Origin: Halocatena marina | GTDB taxonomy: Archaea; Halobacteriota; Halobacteria; Halobacteriales; Haloarculaceae | Assembly: GCF_025913575.1 (NCBI RefSeq) | Contig: NZ_CP109785.1 | Coordinates: 2,294,001-2,358,000 of the forward strand | DNA: 64,000 nucleotides | Direction of reading: 5' to 3' | In this document: piece after piece, positions 27,906 through 35,600 of the stretch | How the letters are laid out: the number at the start of each line of letters is the position of its first letter | Numbering within the stretch: the stretch's first letter is position 1 | Made by a program: the position numbers and the translations under genes | The notes under the pieces: model-generated | Seen by the model: only the letters and a program-made list of their open reading frames with translations | Told to the model about the DNA's origin: nothing | Database searches by the model: none

Positions 27906-28919
27906 CTACGAAAAGTGTGGGACAACGTGCTCTCCGAGACACTCGATACTCTCGCGCATGGCGTCGGTGCCAATACCGGGGTAGTATGTACGAAGTATGA
28001 AGTGAATATCGTCGCCGAGTGCTGCTCGATAGCGTTCGAGTTCGTCGATGACCTGATCTGGTGTACCGTGAACTGCCTGTTCTTTCAACTCCGATCGCCG
28101 TTCAGCCGAAAGTTCATCGACCGATTCTCCAGAGAAGATTTCGGCGTACCGACGCTGAATGTAGAAGTAGCCGTCTTTCATCTGTTCCCACGCCTCGTCG
28201 TCCTTCGCCCCGTCTGGTGCGACGAACCCGTGCTGGAGGACGTAGATCGTGAACTCACCCGCAATGTTTTCTTCCGCGCGAACGCGTCGAATGTCCTCGA
28301 CCCGTTTTTTGACACCAGCAATCGAAAGCGACGAAGGCGCACACCACGCGTCCGCTGTGCGGGCAGCGCGCCGAACAGCGGGCTTTGCTGCTCCACCGAG
28401 CATGATCGGAATATCGTGGGTTGGTTTCGGTGTGACGGTCACATCAGAAGAGATGTCATGAAACTCAGAGTCGTATTCGAGCGGCCCAGGTGACCACGCA
28501 CCGCGCAATAGATTGATGTGATCGGAGAGACGCTCGACGCGTTCATCCGGCGAAATACCGAATGCGTCGAATTCGCCGGGATTCGACCCAATGGCCAACC
28601 CGAGAGTGAGCCGACCATTTGAGAGCAGATCGACCGTCGCAGCGTCTTCAGCGAGACGAACGCCGTCATACAGCGGCGACAGCGCAATGCATGGCCCGAT
28701 CTCGACGGAATCAGTGACAGCGGCGAGTGCCCCGAGAGAAGGCATTACGCCGGACAGATAGCCGTCTTCCTCGAAGTGATGCTCTGAAACCCACGCGCTT
28801 GCCAGACCGGCGTCATCGATGGCCCGGCCCAGTTCGAGCAGTTCTTGGTACAGTTCGTCCATCGATCGGTCGTCATCGGGTCGACGCTGGCAGGTGAACA
28901 AACCGGTGCCGATGTCCAT
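27906..28919 (-). CDS. LLM-class flavin-dependent oxidoreductase
   Basis: 337 residues, luciferase-like TIM barrel. WVSEHHFEEDGY (43-54) is the typical LLM strand-helix motif, followed by IGPCIALSPLYDGVRLAEDAATVD and SNGRLTLGLAIGSNPGEF, all diagnostic. The C-terminal region HGTPDQVIDELERY is the usual substrate-loop end. The cofactor is FMN or, as often in haloarchaea, F420; sequence alone does not decide. Substrate unknown. A TATA-like element about 26-30 nt before the ATG (minus strand) suggests its own leaderless transcript. Confidence 0.88.
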   Translation of the reverse strand: MDIGTGLFTCQRRPDDDRSMDELYQELLELGRAIDDAGLASAWVSEHHFEEDGYLSGVMPSLGALAAVTDSVEIGPCIALSPLYDGVRLAEDAATVDLLSNGRLTLGLAIGSNPGEFDAFGISPDERVERLSDHINLLRGAWSPGPLEYDSEFHDISSDVTVTPKPTHDIPIMLGGAAKPAVRRAARTADAWCAPSSLSIAGVKKRVEDIRRVRAEENIAGEFTIYVLQHGFVAPDGAKDDEAWEQMKDGYFYIQRRYAEIFSGESVDELSAERRSELKEQAVHGTPDQVIDELERYRAALGDDIHFILRTYYPGIGTDAMRESIECLGEHVVPHFS

Positions 28920-29006
28920 ATCTCTGATCGATGGCCCACCCGCATAGTACCTGAGGTAACTGCGTGTCGAAACGCTGTGTTGGCCAGTGACACACCACCG
29001 GTGCTG

Positions 29007-29013
29007 GTTTTAC
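29007..29013 (+). promoter_or_regulatory. TATA-like box of the methyltransferase gene
   Basis: TTTTACT centred 26 nt before the ATG at 29036; matches a leaderless archaeal promoter. Confidence 0.5.
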
Positions 29014-29035
29014 TGGTGCATCCAATCTCAGTTCT

Positions 29036-29776
29036 ATGCTCGATGATACACCAAAAACCGGTGATGCGTTTGGTCGCGCGCTCAAAGCGCATCACGCTGG
29101 TGAGAGTGCTCTCGAATTCGTCGAACGCGACGACGGCTATCTCGATGCGACCGATGTTGGATACTACTTCACACAGCACAGCGAGTGGTCCGAACAGATG
29201 CAAGCAGCGATGGCGCACGCAACGGGCCGCGTGCTGGATGTGGGCTGTGGCGCGGGGCGAGTCTCGCTGTATCTGCAAGAACAGGGCTATGGGGTGACCG
29301 GGATTGACGTTTCACAGCGCGCGGTCGAGATCTGCCGCGAGCGAGGACTCCGAAAGGCGCGCCTGCTCGATATTGCTGATATCGACCACGAGATTGACGA
29401 TCCATTCGATAGCGTCCTCCTCTGTGGGAACAACTTCGGACTCGTCGGGACGCGATCAAAGGCCCCGGATATACTCGGTCGACTCGCACGCGTTACGACG
29501 CACGACGCACGACTCATCGCTCAGAGTAGGGATCCGGAAGCGACCGACAATGCAGCGCATCTCTCGTATCACGATCTGAACCGCGAGCGTGGTCGTCTTC
29601 CGGGCGCACTTCGAATGCGAGTTCGCTACGGACAGTACGCAACCCCATGGTACGACTATCTGTTCGTCGGGCCAGAGACGATGCGTGAGCTAGTCGCGCC
29701 GACAGCGTGGGACGTTACAGAAACGATCGAGAGCGAACATTCGCCAGATTACGTCGCGGTTCTCGAAAAAGAGTAA
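29036..29776 (+). CDS. Class I SAM-dependent methyltransferase
   Basis: 246 residues. Motif I VLDVGCGAGRVSLYL (66-80) binds SAM, followed by the acidic end of strand 2 (GIDVSQRAVEICRERG) and a motif with VLLCGNNFGL in place of the usual DxxxxxxxLHH. The N-terminus (FGRALKAHHAGESALEFVERDDGYLD) is as in haloarchaeal class I enzymes of unknown target. Product and substrate (small molecule versus macromolecule) cannot be predicted. The gene is divergent from the LLM oxidoreductase. Confidence 0.87.
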   Translation: MLDDTPKTGDAFGRALKAHHAGESALEFVERDDGYLDATDVGYYFTQHSEWSEQMQAAMAHATGRVLDVGCGAGRVSLYLQEQGYGVTGIDVSQRAVEICRERGLRKARLLDIADIDHEIDDPFDSVLLCGNNFGLVGTRSKAPDILGRLARVTTHDARLIAQSRDPEATDNAAHLSYHDLNRERGRLPGALRMRVRYGQYATPWYDYLFVGPETMRELVAPTAWDVTETIESEHSPDYVAVLEKE

Positions 29777-29895
29777 GCAGCGATGCGAGACGGGGGACCG
29801 GTTCAAATCATCCACGGAACGACCACCCACTTCGGTTATCACGTTTCGTTGATATTCGAGGACTGTTATCTCGGTGGGACCAGTACCGAAAGCGC

Positions 29896-30288
29896 ATGAG
29901 CGATGTGCCTGACGAACTGCGCGAGCGAATTGAGAACGACCCGTTCTGTTCGACGCTCGGCATCGACCTCGCTGCTCTCGAACCGGGGTACGCCGAAACG
30001 CGCCTGACGATCACTGATGAACTCCTAAATTTCCACGGGACGCCCCACGGTGGCGCACTTTATGCGCTCGCCGACGCCGCATTCGCTGCGGCCTCGAACT
30101 CACACGGTGACACTGCTGTTGCGCTCGAAACGAACGTCTCCTATCTCGCTGCCACTGAAACGGGAACGACACTCGTTGCGACTGCTGCGGAGACACACCG
30201 GACGAATCGAACCGCCGAGTACGAGGTTCGCGTTACGGCCGAGGACGAACGTGTCGCTACATTTCGGGGACGAGTTTACCGACCCTGA
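29896..30288 (+). CDS. PaaI-family hotdog thioesterase (intact parent of the downstream broken copy)
   Basis: 130 residues from the ATG at 29896 (MSDVPDELRERIEND). The catalytic loop NFHGTPHGGALYALAD (45-60) carries the His-Gly-Gly signature and Asp60. Family members such as PaaI hydrolyse ring-hydroxylated or aliphatic acyl-CoAs. Its last 119 bp (30165-30283) occur again without a mismatch at 31101-31219, and its 5' part has a diverged copy just before that, so this gene was duplicated with the toxin-antitoxin cassette in between. Open codons upstream to 29707 overlap the methyltransferase gene and are not used. Confidence 0.87.
   Translation: MSDVPDELRERIENDPFCSTLGIDLAALEPGYAETRLTITDELLNFHGTPHGGALYALADAAFAAASNSHGDTAVALETNVSYLAATETGTTLVATAAETHRTNRTAEYEVRVTAEDERVATFRGRVYRP
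30165..30283 (+). repeat. 119-bp direct repeat, copy A (3' end of the thioesterase gene)
   Basis: Read base by base, this stretch is identical to 31101-31219 (offset 936 bp); identity breaks on both sides. Copy A is in the intact gene. Confidence 0.9.
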
Positions 30289-30356
30289 CTGGTTACCCTC
30301 AGTATGTTTAAGTAGGAGAATGGAACGATACTGCCCCGTTGGTATGATAGAACCAA

Positions 30357-30370
30357 CTATAATATATTCT
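30357..30370 (+). promoter_or_regulatory. TATA-like region before the toxin-antitoxin operon
   Basis: The AT-only tract TATAATATAT lies about 90 nt before the antitoxin ATG; it is the best promoter candidate for the module, leaving room for an operator downstream. Confidence 0.4.
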
Positions 30371-30432
30371 ATGAATTGGAGGCACCACTCACGACTTCTG
30401 AAGTGGACTGTTTACTGTTACCGAAGGATTAT

Positions 30433-30454
30433 GTGTGAGACGTACGTCTCACAC
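30433..30454. promoter_or_regulatory. 22-bp perfect palindrome, probable antitoxin operator
   Basis: The 22 bases here equal their own reverse complement (half-site GTGTGAGACGT). It ends 3 bp before the antitoxin ATG at 30458. Ribbon-helix-helix antitoxins bind such inverted repeats as dimers or tetramers, so this is the expected place for autoregulation. If an upstream ATG at 30431 were used instead, the palindrome would be coding, which is unlikely. Confidence 0.7.
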
Positions 30455-30457
30455 TGT

Positions 30458-30733
30458 ATGAGTGCCGACGCTGATGACTCCGATGACGGCACCGAAAAGA
30501 TCGATGTCCGGGTTCCGGCACGTCTCTTACAACGGATCGATGAGGAATACGAGCGGCGAGGATACACTTCTCGATCCGAGGCCGTTCGCGATGCGCTGCG
30601 AGACTGGATAAACCCGCCAGTTACCCTCTCGAAGGAGACACTCGACGATCTCGAAGAGAGTCGTAAGCAGGCAGAGCAGGGCGAGACGGTGTCAGCTGAG
30701 GAGGCCCGTGAACGACTGGGCTTGGATGACTGA
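30458..30733 (+). CDS. Ribbon-helix-helix antitoxin (CopG/ParD-like)
   Basis: 91 residues. After an acidic tip, residues 14-50 form a ribbon-helix-helix: the beta strand KIDVRVPARLL, helix ERRGYTSRSEAVRDALRDW. The C-terminal part (residues 58-91, TLDDLEESRKQAEQGETVSAEEARERL-like) is the usual toxin-binding tail. It overlaps the toxin gene by 8 bp and follows a 22-bp palindrome. Expected to neutralise the RelE-type toxin and, with it, repress the operon. Confidence 0.88.
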   Translation: MSADADDSDDGTEKIDVRVPARLLQRIDEEYERRGYTSRSEAVRDALRDWINPPVTLSKETLDDLEESRKQAEQGETVSAEEARERLGLDD

Positions 30734-30989
30734 CGTCAAGTATACTGAGCAGGCCCTCGAACATTTAAGCGAGTTGGATCCACAGGTCGCCGATCGGATG
30801 ATGAACAAGATAAGCGAAGCCACAGAGTGGACTGAACACCGGCTCGTTCCTCTCTCCGGATTTCCATACTACAAGCTCCGTACTGGCGACTATCGTGCGA
30901 TTATCGTCTGGGAGAGAGAAACCGATATTCTTCGTGTCGAGGCAGTCGGCCACCGCCGAAACGTGTACGATCGACATCTCCCGCCCTAA
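30726..30989 (+). CDS. RelE/ParE-family toxin
   Basis: 87 residues from the ATG at 30726, inside the 3' end of the antitoxin gene (8-bp overlap); the earlier frame to 30708 gives a less likely start. Pattern: VKYTEQALEHLSELDP, then HRLVPLSGFPYYKLRTGDYRAII and a basic end GHRRNVYDRHLPP. The RxGDYRxI and GHRRxVYD motifs are the RelE/ParE core; family toxins are mRNA endonucleases or gyrase inhibitors. The basic C-terminal residues of RelE are present, so it may be active, but which activity is not known. Confidence 0.88.
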   Translation: MTDVKYTEQALEHLSELDPQVADRMMNKISEATEWTEHRLVPLSGFPYYKLRTGDYRAIIVWERETDILRVEAVGHRRNVYDRHLPP

Positions 30990-31013
30990 CCGATCGGATT
31001 GGTACCGAAGATC

Positions 31014-31223
31014 CATGTGATGCGCCCAACGAGCTGCGCGAGTGAATCGAGAACGACACGTTCTATTCGAGCATAGTATCGACCTCACTGGCGCCGAAGC
31101 AACGACACTCGTTGCGACTGCTGCGGAGACACACCGGACGAATCGAACCGCCGAGTACGAGGTTCGCGTTACGGCCGAGGACGAACGTGTCGCTACATTT
31201 CGGGGACGAGTTTACCGACTGTG
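31014..31223 (+). pseudogene. Broken, internally deleted copy of the thioesterase gene
   Basis: Compared with the gene at 29896, the first part (31014-31100) aligns with the 5' end (about four bases in five match by eye) but has a TGA right after its ATG and another in place of an Arg codon (AGCGAA became AGTGAA). The middle of the gene (about 29990-30164) is absent, and the final 119 bp are an exact copy. The perfect 3' part next to a diverged 5' part suggests gene conversion or a second, recent duplication. No functional product is expected. It lies just after the toxin gene. Confidence 0.85.
31101..31219 (+). repeat. 119-bp direct repeat, copy B (in the pseudogene)
   Basis: Exact match to 30165-30283. 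The two copies flank the toxin-antitoxin genes on either side, so recombination between them would delete the cassette together with one copy. Confidence 0.9.
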
Positions 31224-31503
31224 AGAAACTCGTTTGGGCTGTCGATGAAAACGAGAGACGTTCCGATTGTCGGGTTCAGTGCAGGGTGACTCGTTCGTTG
31301 CAATCGTATTCAGCGTCATTGACGCCAGCGTGGTCACATATACGAACAACCGTCTATGCACAGCCGAACCACAGCGATAGATTAGGCAATGGAACTTCGA
31401 TAATATGCCGGATAACGGATATTCCTCCACCCGACAGCGAGTCGTACGCGGTGTTGCCAGTAATCTAATCCATAGTTCATTGGTTTCTGTCTCCCCAGAC
31501 AAG

Positions 31504-31932
31504 TCAGTCGGTGACGAGCGACTTCTCGAACCAGTATTCGGTCGCCTCAAAGCCGTGGTGTTCGTAGAACTGGTGAGCTCGGGTGCGCTCTACTCCTGAC
31601 GCCAAAACGATTGTCTCGCATCCTTGTTCACGTGACCACGTCTCGACAGCCTCGTACAGTCGCGTGCCACATCCCTCACCCCGGTGATCTTGGTGCGTGA
31701 CGAGATCGACTAACCACGTGAACGTCCCATACCACGGGGATGTGAGCACGTACACTCCTGCAAACGCCACTGGCTGCTCAGTAGTCAACCCGAATGCTCG
31801 ATAGCCCTGCGCAGTCATCGTCCGCAGACATTCGACGTGCTGGTTCACTGTGTCAACGGGCCAAAACCCATCGACAACAGGATAGAACGCTCGCCACTCT
31901 TGTTCGCTCGTAAGCTGCTCAATGGAGACCAT
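31504..31932 (-). CDS. GNAT-family N-acetyltransferase
   Basis: 142 residues, one GNAT domain. The core motif VDLVTHQDHRGEGCGTRLYE contains the acetyl-CoA pyrophosphate loop R-G-E-G-C-G-T, and the C-terminus RAHQFYEHHGFEATEYWFEKSL is the usual end with the FYxxxGF motif. It resembles small-molecule or amino-group acetyltransferases; substrate unknown. The gene converges on the pseudogene region and has about 280 bp of empty sequence after its stop. Another acetyltransferase follows divergently at 32137. Confidence 0.88.
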   Translation of the reverse strand: MVSIEQLTSEQEWRAFYPVVDGFWPVDTVNQHVECLRTMTAQGYRAFGLTTEQPVAFAGVYVLTSPWYGTFTWLVDLVTHQDHRGEGCGTRLYEAVETWSREQGCETIVLASGVERTRAHQFYEHHGFEATEYWFEKSLVTD

Positions 31933-32136
31933 ACTACCAACTGTTGTGAAGCTCAGTAAAACGCTGCTTGTGAAGCGGTGGTTCTGAGCAGGTTGTCATT
32001 ATACCAGTTCTCTCCGTTGCACCCTCCTTCACCAGACGTGTTACAGTTATATGACGGATCTGTCATCGGAAATTATCGTACGTCTTCGCTGACTCAGAGC
32101 AACAGAGTTACATCATATAAATACGCATACAGGTCT

Positions 32137-32661
32137 ATGGACATTCTTCGACTTCCTGCCGACGAGGCTGCCGTCCGTCGCTATATCGAAGATCTTTGGC
32201 TCCCTTACAACCGCGAGCTTGAAGCGATCGTCGACCATTTCGCGCTTGTCGATGATGTCGATCTCGTAACGGAAGAACTTGAGTGGCGGCTCGATCGCCA
32301 CGAAGCGAAGAGCTACCGAGCGTGGGTCGCTGTCGAGGGGTCACACGACGAGAACAACCACATCACCGCCGATATCGATAGTGATTTTGTCGGATTCATT
32401 ACGACCGATATTGACGAGTCGTCGAGCGTCTTCGACCGTCCCGATCGGCTCGTTGTCTGTGATATTTATGTTCGTAAACCCTACCGTGGTACTGGTCTCG
32501 CCAACGATCTGATCGAGCGTGCCAAAGCACGGGCGCGTGAGCAGGAATGTGCCAACCTCACACTCGACGTCGATGTAGACAATGAACGTGCTATCGCCTT
32601 CTATGAAAAGCTGGGTTTTGAACCACTCCGTCAGACACTAACCACCAGCGTCGATGGGTGA
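32137..32661 (+). CDS. GNAT-family N-acetyltransferase
   Basis: 174 residues from the ATG at 32137 (MDILRLPADEAAVRRYIEDLW). Acetyl-CoA loop: IYVRKPYRGTGLANDLIERAKARA; the strand VDNERAIAFYEKLGFEPLR closes the fold. The middle contains an acidic, halophile-style insert (DESSSVFDRPD). The frame is open upstream to 31978, but that part includes no conserved sequence. A TATA-like ATATAAATA lies 14-22 nt before this ATG, a bit close for a leaderless start. It is divergent from the other acetyltransferase and 47 bp from the convergent MBL gene. Confidence 0.87.
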   Translation: MDILRLPADEAAVRRYIEDLWLPYNRELEAIVDHFALVDDVDLVTEELEWRLDRHEAKSYRAWVAVEGSHDENNHITADIDSDFVGFITTDIDESSSVFDRPDRLVVCDIYVRKPYRGTGLANDLIERAKARAREQECANLTLDVDVDNERAIAFYEKLGFEPLRQTLTTSVDG

Positions 32662-32708
32662 CCGTCGGCTCGATTGTGACGACATTACTCAATGTATATG
32701 AAATGAAA

Positions 32709-33473
32709 TCATGATGCGACTGTATAGCTGGCAAAATCCTCACCCAATTCGTAGCCAGCCTCTGTCACTATCGCTTCTAACTTTGCCGTAGACTTCTCAA
32801 CCACATACTCATTGACATGCGTCAGGACTGTTCGGGAAGCCGCTGCTTTCGCTACCGGATTTTTGGGCGGGTTATCCGTCGAGAGTAGCTCTGGGGCAAC
32901 CACTGGCGTGGCTTCGAGAATCGCAAGATCAGCGTCCGTATATGCTCCACCGCCTTTCATATCGGGGCACCAATTGGCGAAATCTGGCGCATACACCATC
33001 GTTTCTGTCTCCCGTTCCAATCGAAAGCCGAGCGTATCTGACTCCGGGCGACCGTGAGCGACCGGGATTGGCGTAATTTCGAGATCGCCCACCGTGATTG
33101 GCTCACCGTGCATCAGATCCTGAATGGTGAACGCATCAGTGAGAGATGGCATCTCCCGAACAAATCGATCCTGTGCGGTTGGTGTCAAATAGAGTGCGAA
33201 ATCAAGAATCTGAGCAGCGAGCGCTAGATCATTTATTCCGCCGATATGATCGCGGTGCCAGTGAGTTACGAGGACCGCGTCCACGGTACGGACACCGACT
33301 TCTCGAAGCCCTTCGTGGAACTCCGGCGGAACATCAATCAGGAGTGTTGTCGTCTCAGTTTCGATGAGAACACCACTCCGACGACGACGCGCTGTTGCGT
33401 CCGCATCAGCTAGTGTTCGAAAAGGAGGCGGGACACCAGTCACGTCGGCAGTTCCAAGCAACGTACATCGCAT
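32709..33473 (-). CDS. MBL-fold metallo-hydrolase, PhnP-like
   Basis: 254 residues. It begins with a strand-turn MRCTLLGTADVTGVPPP (a PhnP/lipoate-like beginning with GTxxxxGVP) and has the full metal motif THWHRDHIGG: His71, His73, Asp75, His76. The sequence RRRRSGVLIET fits a nucleic-acid or phosphate-binding strand and the segment VTPIPVAHGRPE-like gives the later His. PhnP-type enzymes cleave cyclic phosphodiesters such as 5-phosphoribosyl 1,2-cyclic phosphate; no phn cluster is near, so the substrate is open. Confidence 0.86.
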   Translation of the reverse strand: MRCTLLGTADVTGVPPPFRTLADADATARRRRSGVLIETETTTLLIDVPPEFHEGLREVGVRTVDAVLVTHWHRDHIGGINDLALAAQILDFALYLTPTAQDRFVREMPSLTDAFTIQDLMHGEPITVGDLEITPIPVAHGRPESDTLGFRLERETETMVYAPDFANWCPDMKGGGAYTDADLAILEATPVVAPELLSTDNPPKNPVAKAAASRTVLTHVNEYVVEKSTAKLEAIVTEAGYELGEDFASYTVAS

Positions 33474-33578
33474 GCACTACCCAGTTCAGAACGACGGAAA
33501 AATCATTGTGCCCTGAGAAAAACTGCCAATCCTATACAAAATACCGACATCTCGGGCCTGAACAGAGTTCATCAGTCA

Positions 33579-33704
33579 TCACATTGATTCGGAGAAAGAC
33601 AACTCGTAGTACCCCACTGATAGGGACATCGTCACTTTGCCGATCGTTAGTCTATTCCCGGTTGCAGGATCACTCTCGTCAGCGTCGGTACGCTCATCTG
33701 TCAT
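33579..33704 (-). CDS. Possible 41-residue protein overlapping the MscS-like gene
   Basis: An ATG lies inside the 3' end of the preceding gene (11-bp overlap) and opens a 41-codon frame. Its N-terminus MTDERTDADESDPATGNR has the acidic look of a haloarchaeal protein; the rest is short and plain, with no membrane segment. Overlap and composition favour a real small gene, but the frame is too short to be sure, and it might be the stub of a longer lost gene. Confidence 0.35.
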   Translation of the reverse strand: MTDERTDADESDPATGNRLTIGKVTMSLSVGYYELSFSESM

Positions 33705-34119
33705 CACGATATCGTTCGTCGAGCAAAATGAGGTCAGTGAGCGGTTCTCGGAACAAGTATCCAATTGTGAATACCGCGAGGAGAAAGAGGATTGGGACGA
33801 TAAGTGCCTCCATTCCAACAAGGGTGAATGCAATGCTCACAACGAGAATCGTGAGTACACTCTTAGTGAGTCGGAGTACGGCCCGTCGCTGACGCCCATC
33901 GACGCCAAGGGAACTCAGCAGGTGATCTGTCCCCGGATAAACGACGAACCGAGAGATTGCACCCAACAATATGAGGGCAAACGCTAACACACAGATACTC
34001 ACGAGGAATTCTGCTATCTCGTCTTGGAGGCCAATACTAGATTGCAGAGCGATAACGTCTCGTCCCTGATAAACTGAGTGTAACCAGCGCACATCGGGGA
34101 GATTCATATATATCAGCAT
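33694..34119 (-). CDS. Small three-helix membrane protein, MscS-like transmembrane domain only
   Basis: 141 residues. Hydrophobic segments about 40-60 (FLVSICVLAFALILLGAISRFVV), 86-104 and 106-122 surround a basic link DGRQRRAVLRLTKSVLTILVV. The pattern of a helix, a polar loop with RRAVLRLTK and a helix pair ending in REPLTDLILL resembles the membrane part of MscS-type mechanosensitive channels, but the cytoplasmic beta domain is missing: a full MscS is 280 residues or more. Either a minimal channel-like protein or a truncated relic. Two ATG starts (34119 and 34107) are possible. Confidence 0.55.
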   Translation of the reverse strand: MLIYMNLPDVRWLHSVYQGRDVIALQSSIGLQDEIAEFLVSICVLAFALILLGAISRFVVYPGTDHLLSSLGVDGRQRRAVLRLTKSVLTILVVSIAFTLVGMEALIVPILFLLAVFTIGYLFREPLTDLILLDERYRDDR

Positions 34120-34175
34120 CTCTATAATACATAAATATCTTCTGCTTCATGTTCGAAAATACTCACATCGAACTG

Positions 34176-35465
34176 CTACTCCCGGTGATCGAACACTCGT
34201 TGTACTTTCCCGACTTCGGTACGTTCAATGGAGCCAGGATCAACGACAGTGATATTGTCGGGTTTCACAGAAAGAACCTCTTCTAATCGCTCCCGGATTC
34301 GTGTTTCGAGGGCAGTGGGTGTGTCCCCATACCCTTCGTGGTGTTCAACCGTTACTTCCATTCTGTCGAGCGAGTCCTCGCGTGTGAGATCGATGCGATA
34401 CTGCGGTGCGACATCCGCGAGCGCGAGCATCGTCTCTTCAATCTGGCTCGCATAAACGTTCACACCACGAACGATGAGCAGATCGTCCGTCCGTCCGGTG
34501 ATGTTATCCATCCGGGCGTGGGTTCGCCCGCACTCGCACGGTTCGCGCGTGAGCGACGTGATATCACCAGTTCGATACCGCAAGACAGGGAGCGCCTCTT
34601 TGGTGAGCGTCGTGAGAACGAGTTCGCCTGCCTCACCGTCGGGGAGCACTTCGCCTGTTTCGGGATCGATGATCTCAGGATAGAAGTGATCCTCCCAGAT
34701 GTGCAGCCCGTTTTGCACTTCCGCGCACTCGATCGAGACACCCGGGCCGATGATCTCCGAGAGCCCGTACACGTCGACTGCAGTAACATCGAGAGCGTCT
34801 TCGATCTCTTCGCGCATCGGATCAGTGAACGGTTCAGCTCCAATCACTACGGTCGAAAGCGAGAGATCCTCCGCGTCAATCCTCTGCTCATCCAATTTTT
34901 CGGCGAGATACAGGCAGTACGATGGTGTGCAGGCGAGCACATCACTTTCGAGATCCTGCAGTAGATCGATCTGTCGAGCGGTGTTCCCACCACCGACGGG
35001 GATCACGCTTGCGCCGAGCGCTTCGCTGCCGTCGTGAAATCCCAATCCCCCAGTGAACAGCCCGTAGCCGTAGGCGTTCTGGACGACCTGATCGGCGGTA
35101 ACCCCTGCGGCAGCCAACGAACGGGCCATCACCGACCGCCATACGTCGAGATCGCCCTCCGTATACGAGACGATCTTCGATTTACCAGTGGTCCCAGACG
35201 AGGCATGAATACGCCGCACCGCATCCCACTCGACGGCAAATAGCCCGTCGGGATACTCCGCTCGAAAGTCTTCTTTCGTCGTGAACGGTAACCGACCGCA
35301 GTCCTCGATCTCCTTAATATCGCCCGGTGAAACTCCCATCTCGTCCAATACGCCTCGATAAAATGGAACGTTCTCGTAGGCGTGCCGCACGGTTTCGCGT
35401 AATCGCTCGGCTTGGAGTGCCCGAAGCTCCTCACGATTCGCTGTTTCTACCGCATCATAAATCAT
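34176..35465 (-). CDS. paaK: Phenylacetate-CoA ligase family (PaaK) AMP-forming enzyme
   Basis: 429 residues from the ATG at 35465 (MIYDAVETANREELRALQAERLRETV); an earlier in-frame codon at 35513 is less likely. P-loop SSGTTGKSK (89-97); C-terminal GRTDDLLIVRGVNVYASQIEE closes the adenylation domain, and a late EPCECGRTH adds a metal-like Cys cluster typical of PaaK. Activates phenylacetate or another aromatic acid with ATP and CoA. No ring-oxygenase genes (paaABCDE) are in the window; thioesterases lie 5-8 kb away. The substrate should not be taken as certain. Gene is divergent from the argF pseudogene. Confidence 0.9.
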   Translation of the reverse strand: MIYDAVETANREELRALQAERLRETVRHAYENVPFYRGVLDEMGVSPGDIKEIEDCGRLPFTTKEDFRAEYPDGLFAVEWDAVRRIHASSGTTGKSKIVSYTEGDLDVWRSVMARSLAAAGVTADQVVQNAYGYGLFTGGLGFHDGSEALGASVIPVGGGNTARQIDLLQDLESDVLACTPSYCLYLAEKLDEQRIDAEDLSLSTVVIGAEPFTDPMREEIEDALDVTAVDVYGLSEIIGPGVSIECAEVQNGLHIWEDHFYPEIIDPETGEVLPDGEAGELVLTTLTKEALPVLRYRTGDITSLTREPCECGRTHARMDNITGRTDDLLIVRGVNVYASQIEETMLALADVAPQYRIDLTREDSLDRMEVTVEHHEGYGDTPTALETRIRERLEEVLSVKPDNITVVDPGSIERTEVGKVQRVFDHRE

Positions 35466-35600
35466 GAACCGTGATATAACACCTGTTGTCAAATTCTTTG
35501 GGGTCGTCCTCACGTGAATTTCGAGACGAATCCAGTTCTATTCAGTATACTAAGAATGAACACAGAAGTTGTTCGCACGCATCATGAAAGCAGACGTATA

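Noticed and set aside
29777..29830. GGTTCAAATC sequence resembling a tRNA T-loop
   Set aside because: The flanking bases cannot form the T stem, and no acceptor, D or anticodon arm fits around it.
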